A DNA stretch of 55,762 nucleotides from Lysobacteraceae bacterium NML07-0707 (GCA_002798295.1 NWQT01000010.1:1-55762), one strand, 5' to 3'; positions 15,798 through 24,434 are shown, counted from the stretch's first letter. Program-made: numbers and translations. The notes: generated by a model from the sequence alone, not told the origin.

Positions 15798-17015
15798 ATG
15801 AAAAACTTTGCTCCCATTCTCGCCACGCTGCGCCGCAGCCCGTTTGCCGCCAGCGTGATTGCCCTGCAGATTGCACTGGCCTGTGCAGTCCTGGTCAATG
15901 CACTGGATTTGATTGCCCAGCGCTATACCGCATTGACGGTGGACAGTGGCGTACATGAAGCTGCCATTGGCAGTATTCACTTGACCGGCTTCGAGCCGGA
16001 GCAGGCCGAAGACGTCAATCATCGCATCATCACCGCCTTGCAACAGCACGCCGGCGTACAGGCGGCCGGTGTCATCGGCAGCCTGCCGTTCGGACAGCGC
16101 GCAGGCACCGTGGGGCTTAGTCTTGATGCCGAAGGAACGCATCACATCGGCATTGTCGATTTGTATGTCGGAAGCCCCGGCAGTTTTGATGCCCTGGGTT
16201 TGCGCCTGGTCAGTGGCCGTCTGCCGCAAGCCGATGAATACGCCGCGATTGAACAAGCTCTGCCCAAGCAGCCGGTGGCGCTTCTGACCCGCAGCCTGGC
16301 CGAACACATCTGGCCCGGCGAAAGCGCACTCGGCAAGCAATTGGGCAGGCCGCCGTTTCGCATGACCGTGATTGGCGTGGTCGAAGATGTCAGCGTCCCC
16401 ATGCCCGGCAGCCTTGGCGCGCAGCGGCTGTATTGGTCGATTTTTGTTCCGGCCGCGCACGGGGCACAACTGACCGGCAATTACGTGTTCCGCGCCGACC
16501 CCGCGGCCATGCCTGCCATCCAGCAAGCATTGCCCGATGTGCTGGCGAAGGCCGTCCCCGAAGCGGTACTGACCCCGGAACTCAGCCAGCCCTTGTCTGC
16601 ACTGCGACAAGCGTATTTCGCCAACGACCGCAACATGCTGGGCCTGTTGCTCGGCATCATCGCGGTAATGCTCGGCATCACCGCCTTCGGCATCGTCGGC
16701 TTGGCCAGCTTCTGGGTGCAGCAGCGCACCCGGCAAATCGGCATCCGCCGCGCGCTTGGCGCCACCCGGGGCGACATCCTGCGCTATTTCCAGAGCGAGA
16801 ACTTTCTCATCGTTACCGGTGGCATCGTGCTCGGCCTGCTGCTGGCCTTCGGCCTCAACCAGTTCCTGATGGCCAAATACGAACTGCCGCGCCTGCCCTG
16901 GCAAACCCTGCCGATCGCCGCCGTGGTGCTGTGGCTGCTCGGCCAGCTCGCCGTGCTTGCCCCCGCACTACGCGCCGCCGCTATCCCTCCGGCCACTGCG
17001 ACACGGAGTGTGTGA
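15798..17015 (+). CDS. ABC transporter permease B2 (MacB_PCD/FtsX)
   Basis: The 405-residue permease is the paralogue of B1 and closes the efflux operon. It starts one base after A2 ends, so translation is probably coupled. The N-terminal helix is near residues 18-35, the periplasmic domain runs to about residue 285, and the C-terminal 112 residues are identical to those of B1. The operon therefore encodes two A-type and two B-type permeases for one ATPase, which would allow two different heterodimers. The transported substrate cannot be read from the sequence. Confidence 0.9.
   Translation: MKNFAPILATLRRSPFAASVIALQIALACAVLVNALDLIAQRYTALTVDSGVHEAAIGSIHLTGFEPEQAEDVNHRIITALQQHAGVQAAGVIGSLPFGQRAGTVGLSLDAEGTHHIGIVDLYVGSPGSFDALGLRLVSGRLPQADEYAAIEQALPKQPVALLTRSLAEHIWPGESALGKQLGRPPFRMTVIGVVEDVSVPMPGSLGAQRLYWSIFVPAAHGAQLTGNYVFRADPAAMPAIQQALPDVLAKAVPEAVLTPELSQPLSALRQAYFANDRNMLGLLLGIIAVMLGITAFGIVGLASFWVQQRTRQIGIRRALGATRGDILRYFQSENFLIVTGGIVLGLLLAFGLNQFLMAKYELPRLPWQTLPIAAVVLWLLGQLAVLAPALRAAAIPPATATRSV
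16678..17013 (+). repeat. 336-bp perfect direct repeat, copy 2
   Basis: Second copy of the 14123-14458 repeat, in the end of permease B2. The two copies lie 2555 bp apart in direct orientation, so recombination between them would delete permease A2 and fuse the two B genes. Confidence 0.95.
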
Positions 17016-17020
17016 TTCAA

Positions 17021-17062
17021 AACAAGGTACTGATAATGACTATACTTCGTTAGTACCTTGTT
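17021..17062. promoter_or_regulatory. Inverted repeat, likely operator of the ParD/ParE module
   Basis: AACAAGGTACT (17021-17031) is repeated in inverted form as AGTACCTTGTT (17052-17062), with TATACT, a possible -10 box, between the arms at 17041-17046. The position just before the antitoxin start fits autorepression by the antitoxin. Confidence 0.7.
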
Positions 17063-17078
17063 ATCCGGAGCCATCCCC

Positions 17079-17354
17079 ATGTCCAAGGAAGCCGTTTTCA
17101 CCCTGAAGCTGGAGTCACAATTGCGTGCCGAGTTCATGGCCGAAGCAGCACGGGAAGACCGCCCGGCCTCGCAAGTGATGCGTGAATTGATGCGCGCCTA
17201 TATCGAGCAGCAACAGCAAGCGCGCCAATACGATGCCTATCTGCACGACAAGGTGACACAGGCGCGGCGCTCGTTGCGCGCAGGCCGGGGGCGCAGTCAT
17301 GACGCCGTGGAAGCGGCAATGGCGGCTCGGCAACAGGCTCAAAAACGGGCATGA
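17079..17354 (+). CDS. ParD-like ribbon-helix-helix antitoxin
   Basis: The 91-residue protein starts MSKEAVFTLKLESQLRAEFM and continues ARPAS-type sequence (REDRPASQVMRELMRAYIEQ), a ribbon-helix-helix DNA-binding domain of the CopG/ParD kind in residues 1-45. The rest is a charged, glutamine- and arginine-rich tail that would wrap the toxin. The ATG at 17079 follows GGAG, and a perfect inverted repeat upstream is the likely operator. The toxin start overlaps its stop by four bases, so the pair is translationally coupled. Confidence 0.85.
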   Translation: MSKEAVFTLKLESQLRAEFMAEAAREDRPASQVMRELMRAYIEQQQQARQYDAYLHDKVTQARRSLRAGRGRSHDAVEAAMAARQQAQKRA

Positions 17355-17647
17355 ATATCCTTTGGGCACCGGAAGCCGAGCAAGACCGCTTGCACATCTG
17401 GATGCACATCGCAGCCGAAAATCCTGCGGCTGCCCGGCAATTGGATCGCCTGTTCGCCAAAGCCGCGGCTTCATTGGCTGATTTCAGCCAGCGTGGCAAA
17501 CCCGGACGCATCCCCGGCACCCGCGAATTGTTTCCCCATGAAAACTACCGGCTGGTGTATGAAGTTCATGGCGAAACCGTCTGGATACTGGCCTTGGTGC
17601 ATGCCGCCCGGCAATGGCCGCTGCCTGCCCCTGCAGGCCACGATTAA
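17351..17647 (+). CDS. ParE/RelE-family toxin
   Basis: The 98-residue protein has the ParE/RelE plan: LWAPEAEQDRLHIWMHIAAENPAAARQL in the N-terminal helices, FSQRGKPGRIPGTRELF in the middle, and NYRLVYEVHGETVWILALVHAARQWP in the C-terminal strands. The pattern fits ParE, which poisons DNA gyrase, better than ribosome-dependent RelE, but the two cannot be separated with certainty by eye. The start overlaps the antitoxin stop (ATGA). The module has been placed between the last permease and the unknown gene trio. Confidence 0.85.
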   Translation: MNILWAPEAEQDRLHIWMHIAAENPAAARQLDRLFAKAAASLADFSQRGKPGRIPGTRELFPHENYRLVYEVHGETVWILALVHAARQWPLPAPAGHD

Positions 17648-17676
17648 AACCCTTCCATTCCCGAGGATGCCTGCAC

Positions 17677-18336
17677 ATGTCTGAAGCCCAAACCACCCTG
17701 CTCCCCATCGGCAAACGCATCGACACCATTATCAAACTGGCGCTTACCGCGCCGCTGAAGGCCGCCGGTTTCAAGAAACAGGGGCGCGTGTTCCGCCGCA
17801 GCCGCGATGATGGCGCGGTGGAAGTCATCGACATACAGGGCGGCAAGTACAACACGGGAGGCAAAGGCGAGTTCACCGTCAATCTTGGCCTGTACCTGCC
17901 GCAAATCGCGGCCATGCTGGATACGCCGCCACTCGAAAAACCGCAGGAATACCAATGCCATTTCCGCCAGCGCATTGGTGCGCTGCTGCCGCAAAAAGAC
18001 GAGGATTTCTGGTGGCCAATGGACACGGCAAGCAGCGACGAAGCCCTGGCCCACGCCCTGCAACAGGCGGTGCTGGAGCACGCCCTGCCCTGGTTTGCCG
18101 CCTTCGTGCCAGAAGCATTCCAGGCCGCAGGCGGCGATTTTGCGCAGCTGCCCGGCGGCGCCCCGATGCCGCTTGACCCACTGCATGCCGCCAGCTTTTA
18201 TCTCTTGCTGGGCGAGCACGACAAGGCGCGCGAGCGGCTCAATATCGGCCTTGAATACCGCAAATCCCTCGCCGCGCAGATCCATGCACTGGCCGCCGCA
18301 CATGGGCTGACACTGAAGCAGGAATCACAACCATGA
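17677..18336 (+). CDS. DUF4304-domain protein
   Basis: The 219-residue protein has LKAAGFKKQGRVFRRSRD near residue 30 and VIDIQGGKYN...GEFTVNLGLYLP near residue 55, which match the DUF4304 family. The function of that family is not known. Residues 95-145 contain an acidic, aromatic-rich stretch (DEDFWWPMD) and a helical region. The C-terminus (residues 170-200) is helical, with LGEHDKARERLNIGLEYRKSLA. The ATG at 17677 gives a normal start. The next gene overlaps its stop by four bases, so it is the first of a three-gene unit. Confidence 0.7.
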   Translation: MSEAQTTLLPIGKRIDTIIKLALTAPLKAAGFKKQGRVFRRSRDDGAVEVIDIQGGKYNTGGKGEFTVNLGLYLPQIAAMLDTPPLEKPQEYQCHFRQRIGALLPQKDEDFWWPMDTASSDEALAHALQQAVLEHALPWFAAFVPEAFQAAGGDFAQLPGGAPMPLDPLHAASFYLLLGEHDKARERLNIGLEYRKSLAAQIHALAAAHGLTLKQESQP

Positions 18337-19016
18337 CAGCCATCACCAGCAACAAAATCGCCAGCGCCCTGCACAAGCGCCTGTGGCCGCATTTGCAGGC
18401 GCAGGGCTTTGCGCACCACATCGGCCGCAGCTATTACCGTCTCGCTGACGGGCAGGTATGGTATGCCGCCAGCCGCGCATTGAATGCACATTTGCAGCAT
18501 ATCGGGCGGCCAAGCGCCGATAGCACCTTTGATTGCGTGGCTGGCATTTACCATTTTGATGCCGATGAGCAGGCCATCGTCGAGCGCTATTTGCAGGCAC
18601 GAGCGCCTTATTGGGGCACGCAATATCTGATGAATGTGCAATGCGATGACGCGCCAAGCCAGGCCGGTGGCGGGCGCAGAAAGGATATGAGCCTCTGGCG
18701 CGTGGCGGCCGACGGCAGCAACCTTGATGCGGTGATGGACGATTTTGAAGCTGCCTTCGTGCAACAGGCCTTGCCGTTCTGGACACGCATGAGCAGCGCA
18801 GCCAATGCTGCCGCCGCACAGCGCTACAACGCAGAAAAACGCGCGCAAGCCCAAGAATTCCGCGAGGGCTATTTTGATGCCATGGGCAACGGCAAGACCA
18901 AGGAGGCCGAGGAATGCCTGCGCTACTGGCTGCTGCGCGATGCCTGCGATTATGTCGCCTACTGGGACGCCCACGGCGGCGACCCGCTGCGCAAACCCCA
19001 AGGAGAAACATCATGA
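18333..19016 (+). CDS. Hypothetical protein, DUF4304-like
   Basis: The 227-residue protein resembles the preceding one in layout: LWPHLQAQGFAHHIGRSYYRLADGQVWY near residue 17 mirrors the start of a DUF4304 domain, with HFDADEQAIVERYLQ later. A helical middle and an alanine- and glutamate-rich helix (residues 155-200, with AAAAQRYNAEKRAQAQEF) follow. It starts four bases inside the previous gene and overlaps the next one by four bases. It appears to be a diverged paralogue of its neighbour. Function unknown. Confidence 0.6.
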   Translation: MTAITSNKIASALHKRLWPHLQAQGFAHHIGRSYYRLADGQVWYAASRALNAHLQHIGRPSADSTFDCVAGIYHFDADEQAIVERYLQARAPYWGTQYLMNVQCDDAPSQAGGGRRKDMSLWRVAADGSNLDAVMDDFEAAFVQQALPFWTRMSSAANAAAAQRYNAEKRAQAQEFREGYFDAMGNGKTKEAEECLRYWLLRDACDYVAYWDAHGGDPLRKPQGETS

Positions 19017-19918
19017 CCGATGCCATCCAGCGCAAGGCCGCCGAGGCCATCGCCACCCAGGCCGAGCGCACTGCCGCGCGCGGCAAAGCCGACTTGCCAC
19101 TGCCCCAGGGCGAAAGCTGGGTGATGTCCAGCGGCATGATGCCGCGCCCCATCCATACCGGGCGCCTGCGCGAAGCCGAGCAACTGTATGCCCAGGCCGT
19201 GGCCGTGTATCCGCAAGGCTTCTGGATGTACCAGCGCGCGCTGCTGTTGATGGAGCTGGGCGATTTTGATGAGGCGATCGGCAGCTTCGAGGCCTGCGCC
19301 GCGCAGGGCGACTACCTCTCGCTGGCCGAGCTGCAACCGGTGCTCTCGCAATGCCGCCTGCTGCAACAAGGCCAGGGTCCGAAGTCGGAAGACGACACGC
19401 TGGACTGGCTCAGGCAGCAAATGATGCAGCGCATGGCACAGTTCAGCCCCGGCCTTTCCGATGAAATGGAGCAGGCCTTTGCCATGGCGGCAAGGCTCGG
19501 CGCTGCGGACGGGGACGAGGCATCCTGCAATGCGCAGGACGACGCCGCCCGGCGCGCGCCTTTGAGCGAAGCGCAAAGCAGGCGTATCTGCGAATGCGCC
19601 GAAGATTTTGCCTGGGCGCTGGTCGATGGCGATTACGCCCGCGCGTATGCCATGCTGATGCCGGAATTGCAGGACGAAACCACCATCAATGACCTGCAAA
19701 AAGACTACGAGGCGATGGTGTCTTACGCCGAAACGCCCATCAACCGCGTACACGCCCTGCCGCCGCACAATGACCTGCCTGACATGCCGGCCACGATGCT
19801 GGCCTGGGTGATGGTGAGCATCGACAGTGACGACATCGCCGAGGCCATCACCCTGGACATCTGCCAGCTTGACGACGATACCCTGCGCATCGGCGCGCTG
19901 GAATGGGGTCGGCCTTGA
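19013..19918 (+). CDS. Hypothetical protein with a tetratricopeptide-like segment
   Basis: The 301-residue protein has a TPR-like helix pair around residues 45-85 (REAEQLYAQAVAVYPQGFWM then ALLLMELGDFDEAIGSFEA). The C-terminal 110 residues (from about 190, CECAEDFAWALVDGDYARAYAML) resemble a small alpha/beta domain. No signal peptide or membrane helix is seen, so it is probably cytoplasmic. It overlaps the preceding gene by four bases and closes the trio of coupled genes. I do not recognise the family. Confidence 0.6.
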   Translation: MTDAIQRKAAEAIATQAERTAARGKADLPLPQGESWVMSSGMMPRPIHTGRLREAEQLYAQAVAVYPQGFWMYQRALLLMELGDFDEAIGSFEACAAQGDYLSLAELQPVLSQCRLLQQGQGPKSEDDTLDWLRQQMMQRMAQFSPGLSDEMEQAFAMAARLGAADGDEASCNAQDDAARRAPLSEAQSRRICECAEDFAWALVDGDYARAYAMLMPELQDETTINDLQKDYEAMVSYAETPINRVHALPPHNDLPDMPATMLAWVMVSIDSDDIAEAITLDICQLDDDTLRIGALEWGRP

Positions 19919-19978
19919 GCCTATGAAAACCCGCACTGCGGCCTCCCGGTGCCATTGGCGGTATCATCCCAAGTAATA

Positions 19979-19991
19979 CTCTTACCAAGAG
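19979..19991. promoter_or_regulatory. Inverted repeat before the AbrB-type antitoxin
   Basis: CTCTT and AAGAG form a 5-bp inverted repeat around ACC, nine bases before the antitoxin start. A role as autoregulatory operator is inferred from its place. Confidence 0.35.
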
Positions 19992-19999
19992 AATGGATT

Positions 20000-20224
20000 A
20001 TGCGCATTACATCCAAAGGCCAGGTCACGATTCCGCAGGAAATCCGCGAACGTTTCGGCTTTTTGCCCTTGACCGAGCTGGAGTTCGTGGTGGAGGGTGA
20101 TCGTGTCTGGCTACGCAAGCCCAAAGTCCGCAACAAAGGCGGCCTTGTGGCGCGGATGCGCGGGCGCGCTACCGCCAAGCTCAGTACCGAAGAAATTTTG
20201 CGGCTAACCCGGGAAGCATCATGA
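20000..20224 (+). CDS. AbrB/MazE-type antitoxin (VapB-like)
   Basis: The 74-residue protein begins MRITSKGQVTIPQEIRERFG, the swapped-hairpin AbrB DNA-binding domain, followed by LTELEFVVEGDRVWLRK. The C-terminus from about residue 45 (GGLVARMRGRATAKLSTEEI) is the segment that would occupy the toxin's active site. It overlaps the PIN toxin gene by four bases and forms a VapBC-type module. Confidence 0.85.
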   Translation: MRITSKGQVTIPQEIRERFGFLPLTELEFVVEGDRVWLRKPKVRNKGGLVARMRGRATAKLSTEEILRLTREAS

Positions 20225-20640
20225 AGGCCAGTCAGCAATGCCTGGTGGACAGTAACGTATTGCTCGATGTCTTGACCGACGACCCGAATTGGTTCGACTG
20301 GTCAGGCGCTGCGCTGGAGGCGGCAGCACGCAAAATGCAGTTATGCATCAATCCATTGATTTATGCCGAAGTTTCCGTGGGATTTGACCGCATCGAAGAC
20401 CTGGAAACCAGCTTGCCCGCACGCGATTTCGTCCGACTGCCTTTGCCATTGGAGGCTGCATTCCTGGCAGGCAAAGCATTTCTTGCTTACCGCCGCGCAC
20501 ATGGCAACAAGACTTCTCCACTTCCGGATTTCTACATCGGTGCCCATGCGGCCATTACCGGGATGCCATTGCTGACCCGTGACAGCCGCCGCTACCGCAA
20601 CTATTTCCCCGGCGTAAAACTCATCACCCCCACCGACTGA
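20221..20640 (+). CDS. PIN-domain ribonuclease toxin (VapC-like)
   Basis: The 139-residue protein is a PIN nuclease, a metal-dependent RNase that cuts tRNA or rRNA in known VapC toxins. The acidic active-site residues are visible: LVDSNVLLDVL (Asp near residue 10), INPLIYAEVS (Glu near residue 50), LPDFYIGAHA (Asp near residue 102) and LLTRDSRRYRNYFPG (Asp near residue 121). Length and motif spacing are normal. It is coupled to the AbrB antitoxin, and the sigma-54 regulator gene follows after only four bases. Confidence 0.85.
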   Translation: MKASQQCLVDSNVLLDVLTDDPNWFDWSGAALEAAARKMQLCINPLIYAEVSVGFDRIEDLETSLPARDFVRLPLPLEAAFLAGKAFLAYRRAHGNKTSPLPDFYIGAHAAITGMPLLTRDSRRYRNYFPGVKLITPTD

Positions 20641-20644
20641 ATCC

Positions 20645-21976
20645 ATGCCCCGCATCCTCATCATTGACGACAACCCGGCGGTCGCCACCGCGCTGACCTT
20701 GCTGTTTTCGCTGAACGATATTGACGCCATCAGCGCCAAGTCTCCGGCCGAGGGGCTGGCGCGGCTGGGACGCGGCGATATCGACCTGGTGATTGCCGAC
20801 ATGAACTTCGAGACCGACACCACCAGTGGCGAGGAGGGCGAGCAGCTGTTTCACGACATCCGCGCGCGCTGGCCGGACATGCCGGTGATTTTGCTCACCG
20901 CCTGGACGCAATTGGAACGCGCGGTATCGCTGGTCAAGGCCGGAGCCGCCGACTACCTTGGCAAACCCTGGGACGATGACAAGTTGCTGACCTGTGTACG
21001 CAACCTGCTGGAGCTGGCCGATACCCGCAAGGCACTCAGCCAAGCCACGCAGCGCCAGCGGCAACGCCGCCAGACGCTGGCCGAGCAGCATGATTTGTGC
21101 GGCTTTATCTATGCCGATGCCGCCAGCGAGGAAGTGCTGAGCCTGGCCTGCCGGGTGGCGGCCTCGCCACTGTCAGTGCTGATCACCGGCCCCAACGGCA
21201 GCGGCAAGGAAAAAATCGCCGAAATCCTGCATGCCAATTCTGCCGTTGCGCGCGGGCCGTTTATCGCGCTCAACTGCGGCGCGCTGCCGGCGGATCTGGT
21301 CGAAGGCGAATTGTTCGGCGCCGAGGCAGGCGCCTATACCGGCGCACAGCGCGCCCGCGCGGGCAAATTTGAGGCTGCCGACGGCGGTACGCTGTTTCTG
21401 GATGAAATCGGCACCTTGCCGCTGGCCGGGCAAACCAAGCTGCTGCGGGTGCTGGAAACCGGGCGCTTCAGCCGCCTGGGCAGCCAGCGCGAACAATCGG
21501 TCAAGGTGCGCATCATCGCCGCCACCAATGCCGACCTGCCGGCGATGATTGCCCGTGGCGAGTTCCGCCAGGATTTGTATTACCGCCTGAACGCCATCGA
21601 GCTGGCGCTACCGCCGCTGGTGCAGCGCCGCGATGACATCCTGCCGCTGGCGCGGCACTTTCTGGGCGGCGAAAAACAGCTCTCGACCGATGCCGAGCAG
21701 GCGCTGCTGGCGCATGAGTGGCCGGGCAATGTGCGCGAGTTGCGCAATGTGATGCAGCGCGCCGCCTTGCTGAGTGCGGGCGATGAAATCCCGGCCAGCG
21801 CGCTGGGACTTGCCAGCCACGGCGCACCGCCAGAGAGCAGTCATGAACCCACCCAGAGCGAAATCGAGGCGGCGCTGCGCCGTCATCGCGGCGTGGTGGC
21901 ACAGGCCGCCGCCGAGCTTGGGCTTTCACGGCAGGCGCTGTACCGGCGCATGGACAAATTCGGTATCGCACGTTAG
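20645..21976 (+). CDS. Sigma-54-dependent response regulator, NtrC family
   Basis: The 443-residue protein has the full three-domain plan. The receiver domain (1-120) has the acidic pair IIDDN and phosphoacceptor Asp near residue 52 (VIADMN), with LLTAWT and GKPWDDD. The AAA+ domain (about 150-375) has Walker A GPNGSGKEK near 182, the sigma-54 contact loop as GAYTGA near 229-234, and Walker B LFLDEIG near 250. The usual loop is GAFTGA, so F is replaced by Y. The C-terminal Fis-type helix-turn-helix ends AAELGLSRQALYRRMDKFGI. The kinase follows after two bases. It is the natural candidate to drive the promoter at 9691-9706. Confidence 0.92.
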   Translation: MPRILIIDDNPAVATALTLLFSLNDIDAISAKSPAEGLARLGRGDIDLVIADMNFETDTTSGEEGEQLFHDIRARWPDMPVILLTAWTQLERAVSLVKAGAADYLGKPWDDDKLLTCVRNLLELADTRKALSQATQRQRQRRQTLAEQHDLCGFIYADAASEEVLSLACRVAASPLSVLITGPNGSGKEKIAEILHANSAVARGPFIALNCGALPADLVEGELFGAEAGAYTGAQRARAGKFEAADGGTLFLDEIGTLPLAGQTKLLRVLETGRFSRLGSQREQSVKVRIIAATNADLPAMIARGEFRQDLYYRLNAIELALPPLVQRRDDILPLARHFLGGEKQLSTDAEQALLAHEWPGNVRELRNVMQRAALLSAGDEIPASALGLASHGAPPESSHEPTQSEIEAALRRHRGVVAQAAAELGLSRQALYRRMDKFGIAR

Positions 21977-21978
21977 TC

Positions 21979-23277
21979 ATGTTCATTTCCCTGCGCCTGC
22001 GCCTCGCCCTCCTGCTGTCCGCCTATGGCACGGCATTGCTGCTCTCGCTGGCGCTTGGCCTGCGCTACGGCTGGCCGCTGTACGGGCTGCTGGCCGTCAG
22101 TGCATTCTGGCTGCTGCTGCTTGGCCTGCACCTCAACCACCAGCAAGGCCGGGCATTGGCGATGTACCGTGCGCTGGCCGGTACCGTGGACAGCTACCGC
22201 GATGGCGATTTCAGTTTTTCGCTGGTCTGGCCGCAACGCGATGAACTGGGCATGCTGGTGGCCGCGCACAACCGTCTGGGCGATACCCTGCGCGCGCAGC
22301 GCAACCGCCTGCAACAGCGTGAATTGCTGCTCGATACCGTGGTGCAGAACTCGCCGCAGGCGATGCTACTGGTCGATAACCACGGCCGCGTGGTGCTGGG
22401 CAATCTGGCGGCCCGGCGCTTGCTGGGCGAAGGCCGGCGGCTGGAAGGACACAGCCTGCCCGCACTGCTGGCGCATCGCCCCGAAGCCATGCAGCAGGCG
22501 TTCAGCCATCAGGGCGATGCCTTGTTTGCCGTCGGCAGCGAGGATGACGAGGATATCTATCACCTCTCGCGCCGCCCCTTGCGCCTCAATGGCCGCCCGC
22601 ATGAATTGCTGCTGCTGCGCCAACTCACCGCCGAGCTGCGCCGGCAAGAAGTCGCCACCTGGAAAAAGGTCATCCGCGTCATCAGCCATGAGCTCAACAA
22701 CTCGCTGGCGCCGATTGCCTCGCTGGCGCATTCGGGGGCGGAACTGCTGCGCCGCCAGCACTATGAGCCATTGCCGCTGGCGCTCGCCACCATCGAGGAG
22801 CGCGCCCGTCATCTGGAAGGCTTCATCCGCGATTACGCGCGCTTTGCCAAACTGCCTGCGCCCCGTCTGGAGCCAATCCGCTGGGACGCTTTTCTCGGCG
22901 CCCTGCAACAGCAGATGGATTTTCAATGGGACAGGGCGCATGGCGATGCCCAGTTCCGCGCCGACCGTGCGCAACTGGAACAAGCCCTGCTCAATCTCAT
23001 CAAGAACGCACACGAATCCGGCAGTGCCGCGCAGGAAGTGCAACTGCGGCTGCGCCGCCAGCCACAAGGCTGGCGCATCGACATCCTCGACCGCGGTCAG
23101 GGCATGAACGAGGCCGTGCTGGCGCAGGCGTTGCTGCCGTTCTATTCCACCAAGCGCCACGGCACCGGCCTTGGGCTGGCGCTGGCCCGCGAAATCATCG
23201 AATCCCACGGCGGCCATATCAGCCTTGCCAACCGCGAAGGCGGCGGCCTTGGCGTCAGCCTGATGCTGCCGGATTGA
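21979..23277 (+). CDS. Sensor histidine kinase, NtrY/NtrB-like
   Basis: The 432-residue kinase has two membrane helices at about residues 8-28 and 34-52 with almost no periplasmic loop between them, so it probably senses something in or near the membrane. A HAMP-like linker (about 60-110) and a PAS-like segment (about 118-200) come next. The dimerisation box ISHELNNSLAPI carries His near residue 237, and the ATPase domain shows NLIKNAHES, DRGQGM and GTGLGLALAREIIESHGG. It follows the regulator gene after two bases; the two form one signalling pair. Confidence 0.92.
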   Translation: MFISLRLRLALLLSAYGTALLLSLALGLRYGWPLYGLLAVSAFWLLLLGLHLNHQQGRALAMYRALAGTVDSYRDGDFSFSLVWPQRDELGMLVAAHNRLGDTLRAQRNRLQQRELLLDTVVQNSPQAMLLVDNHGRVVLGNLAARRLLGEGRRLEGHSLPALLAHRPEAMQQAFSHQGDALFAVGSEDDEDIYHLSRRPLRLNGRPHELLLLRQLTAELRRQEVATWKKVIRVISHELNNSLAPIASLAHSGAELLRRQHYEPLPLALATIEERARHLEGFIRDYARFAKLPAPRLEPIRWDAFLGALQQQMDFQWDRAHGDAQFRADRAQLEQALLNLIKNAHESGSAAQEVQLRLRRQPQGWRIDILDRGQGMNEAVLAQALLPFYSTKRHGTGLGLALAREIIESHGGHISLANREGGGLGVSLMLPD

Positions 23278-23285
23278 TTAGTCGC

Positions 23286-24434
23286 TTACAGCGTCCGCAA
23301 GAACTCGGTAATGGCCTCAATCTCGCTGCGATGCAAATCCAGCGGCTGCAACAGCGGGTCGGGCTTGGGGAAGGTCGGGTCGTTCTGCTGCCGGGCATTG
23401 GGACGCGGGCGCGGCATCCCGGCGTTGTACATATTCATCACCCCGCGCAAGTCATGGAACAGGCCGTTGTGCATCCACGGCCCACTCTTGCCGACACCCC
23501 GCAGCGAGGGCGTGCGGAACTTGCCACTGTCGTCGGGGTTACCGGTCACTTCATAACGCCCCAAGTCCTGCCGGGCGCGACCATGAAAATGCAGCCCGAG
23601 GTTATGGAACTGGTTATCGGTCAGCGCGGCACCAAAGTGGCAGTTCATGCAGCGCGCACGGGTACGGAACAGATGCAGCCCCCACAGCTGCTGGTCATTG
23701 AGCGCGCTATGCCGGCCTTCCAGAAAACGATCGAAACGGTTGAAGCGCGGCACCAGGCTGCGCTGGAAGGCCGCCAATGCCATCGCCAGGCGCTCGGGGG
23801 TGATTTCATCATCTCCAAATACCTGGGTGAAACTGGCCGCATAGTCACCGCTTTGCTGCAAGCGCTGCGCTGCGCCTTCCGGGGTAAAGGCCATTTCACG
23901 GGCATCCAGGATGGGATGCAGCGCCTGTGCTTCCAGCGTCGCTGCACGGCCATCCCAGAACAGCGGCTCGGCAAAGCCGCTCATCGCCACACTGATGGCA
24001 TTGCGTCGCCCGGTCTGCCGGTCATGCCCGAACGACACGCTGCGGCCATCGCTCCAACCAAGCTGCCGGTCATGGCAATTGGCGCAGGCAATCTGCCCGG
24101 ACACCGATAGCCTGGGGTCATCAAATAACTTGGCACCGAGTGCGATTTTTTCCGGCGTGCCGGGGTTGTTGGCTGGCTCTGGCGCCTTGCGGGGCAGCGC
24201 TGCCATTTCTTGCCAGCTCACACCGGGGTCAATATGCGGTGCGGGCCATTGCGTGATGGGCTGCTGGTACACCCGGCGCAGACATGCAAAGTCGCCACGC
24301 GGTGCACTTGCCTTGATGCGCTCAAGGCAAGTTTCCAGCGAAGTCTCCGGCGCCTGCGCTGCGGTTGGCGCCAGGCTCAACAGCCCCAGCAGCGCAAAGC
24401 CCAGCCATGCAGCATTGGCAAGTTTCAGCTTCAT
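23286..24434 (-). CDS. Di-haem cytochrome c peroxidase, CcpA/MauG family
   Basis: The 382-residue protein is exported by a signal peptide (about residues 1-27). After an N-terminal extension with two cysteines (LETCLERIK and FACLRRVY) comes the peroxidase region. The first haem site is CANCHDR near residue 119 and the second CMNCHFG near residue 244. Further marks are LFDDPRLS, FWDGRAATLEAQALHPI, FRTPSLRGV and GPWMHNGLF. Family members reduce hydrogen peroxide with electrons from small c-type cytochromes or, as in MauG, modify proteins. It lies 34 bp downstream of a TonB receptor on the same strand and may work on the compound that receptor imports. It is convergent with the kinase gene. Confidence 0.88.
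   Translation of the reverse strand: MKLKLANAAWLGFALLGLLSLAPTAAQAPETSLETCLERIKASAPRGDFACLRRVYQQPITQWPAPHIDPGVSWQEMAALPRKAPEPANNPGTPEKIALGAKLFDDPRLSVSGQIACANCHDRQLGWSDGRSVSFGHDRQTGRRNAISVAMSGFAEPLFWDGRAATLEAQALHPILDAREMAFTPEGAAQRLQQSGDYAASFTQVFGDDEITPERLAMALAAFQRSLVPRFNRFDRFLEGRHSALNDQQLWGLHLFRTRARCMNCHFGAALTDNQFHNLGLHFHGRARQDLGRYEVTGNPDDSGKFRTPSLRGVGKSGPWMHNGLFHDLRGVMNMYNAGMPRPRPNARQQNDPTFPKPDPLLQPLDLHRSEIEAITEFLRTL

Noticed and set aside
17614-17676. Longer start for the DUF4304 gene
   Set aside because: The extension overlaps the ParE gene and shows no family sequence; the ATG at 17677 is preferred.
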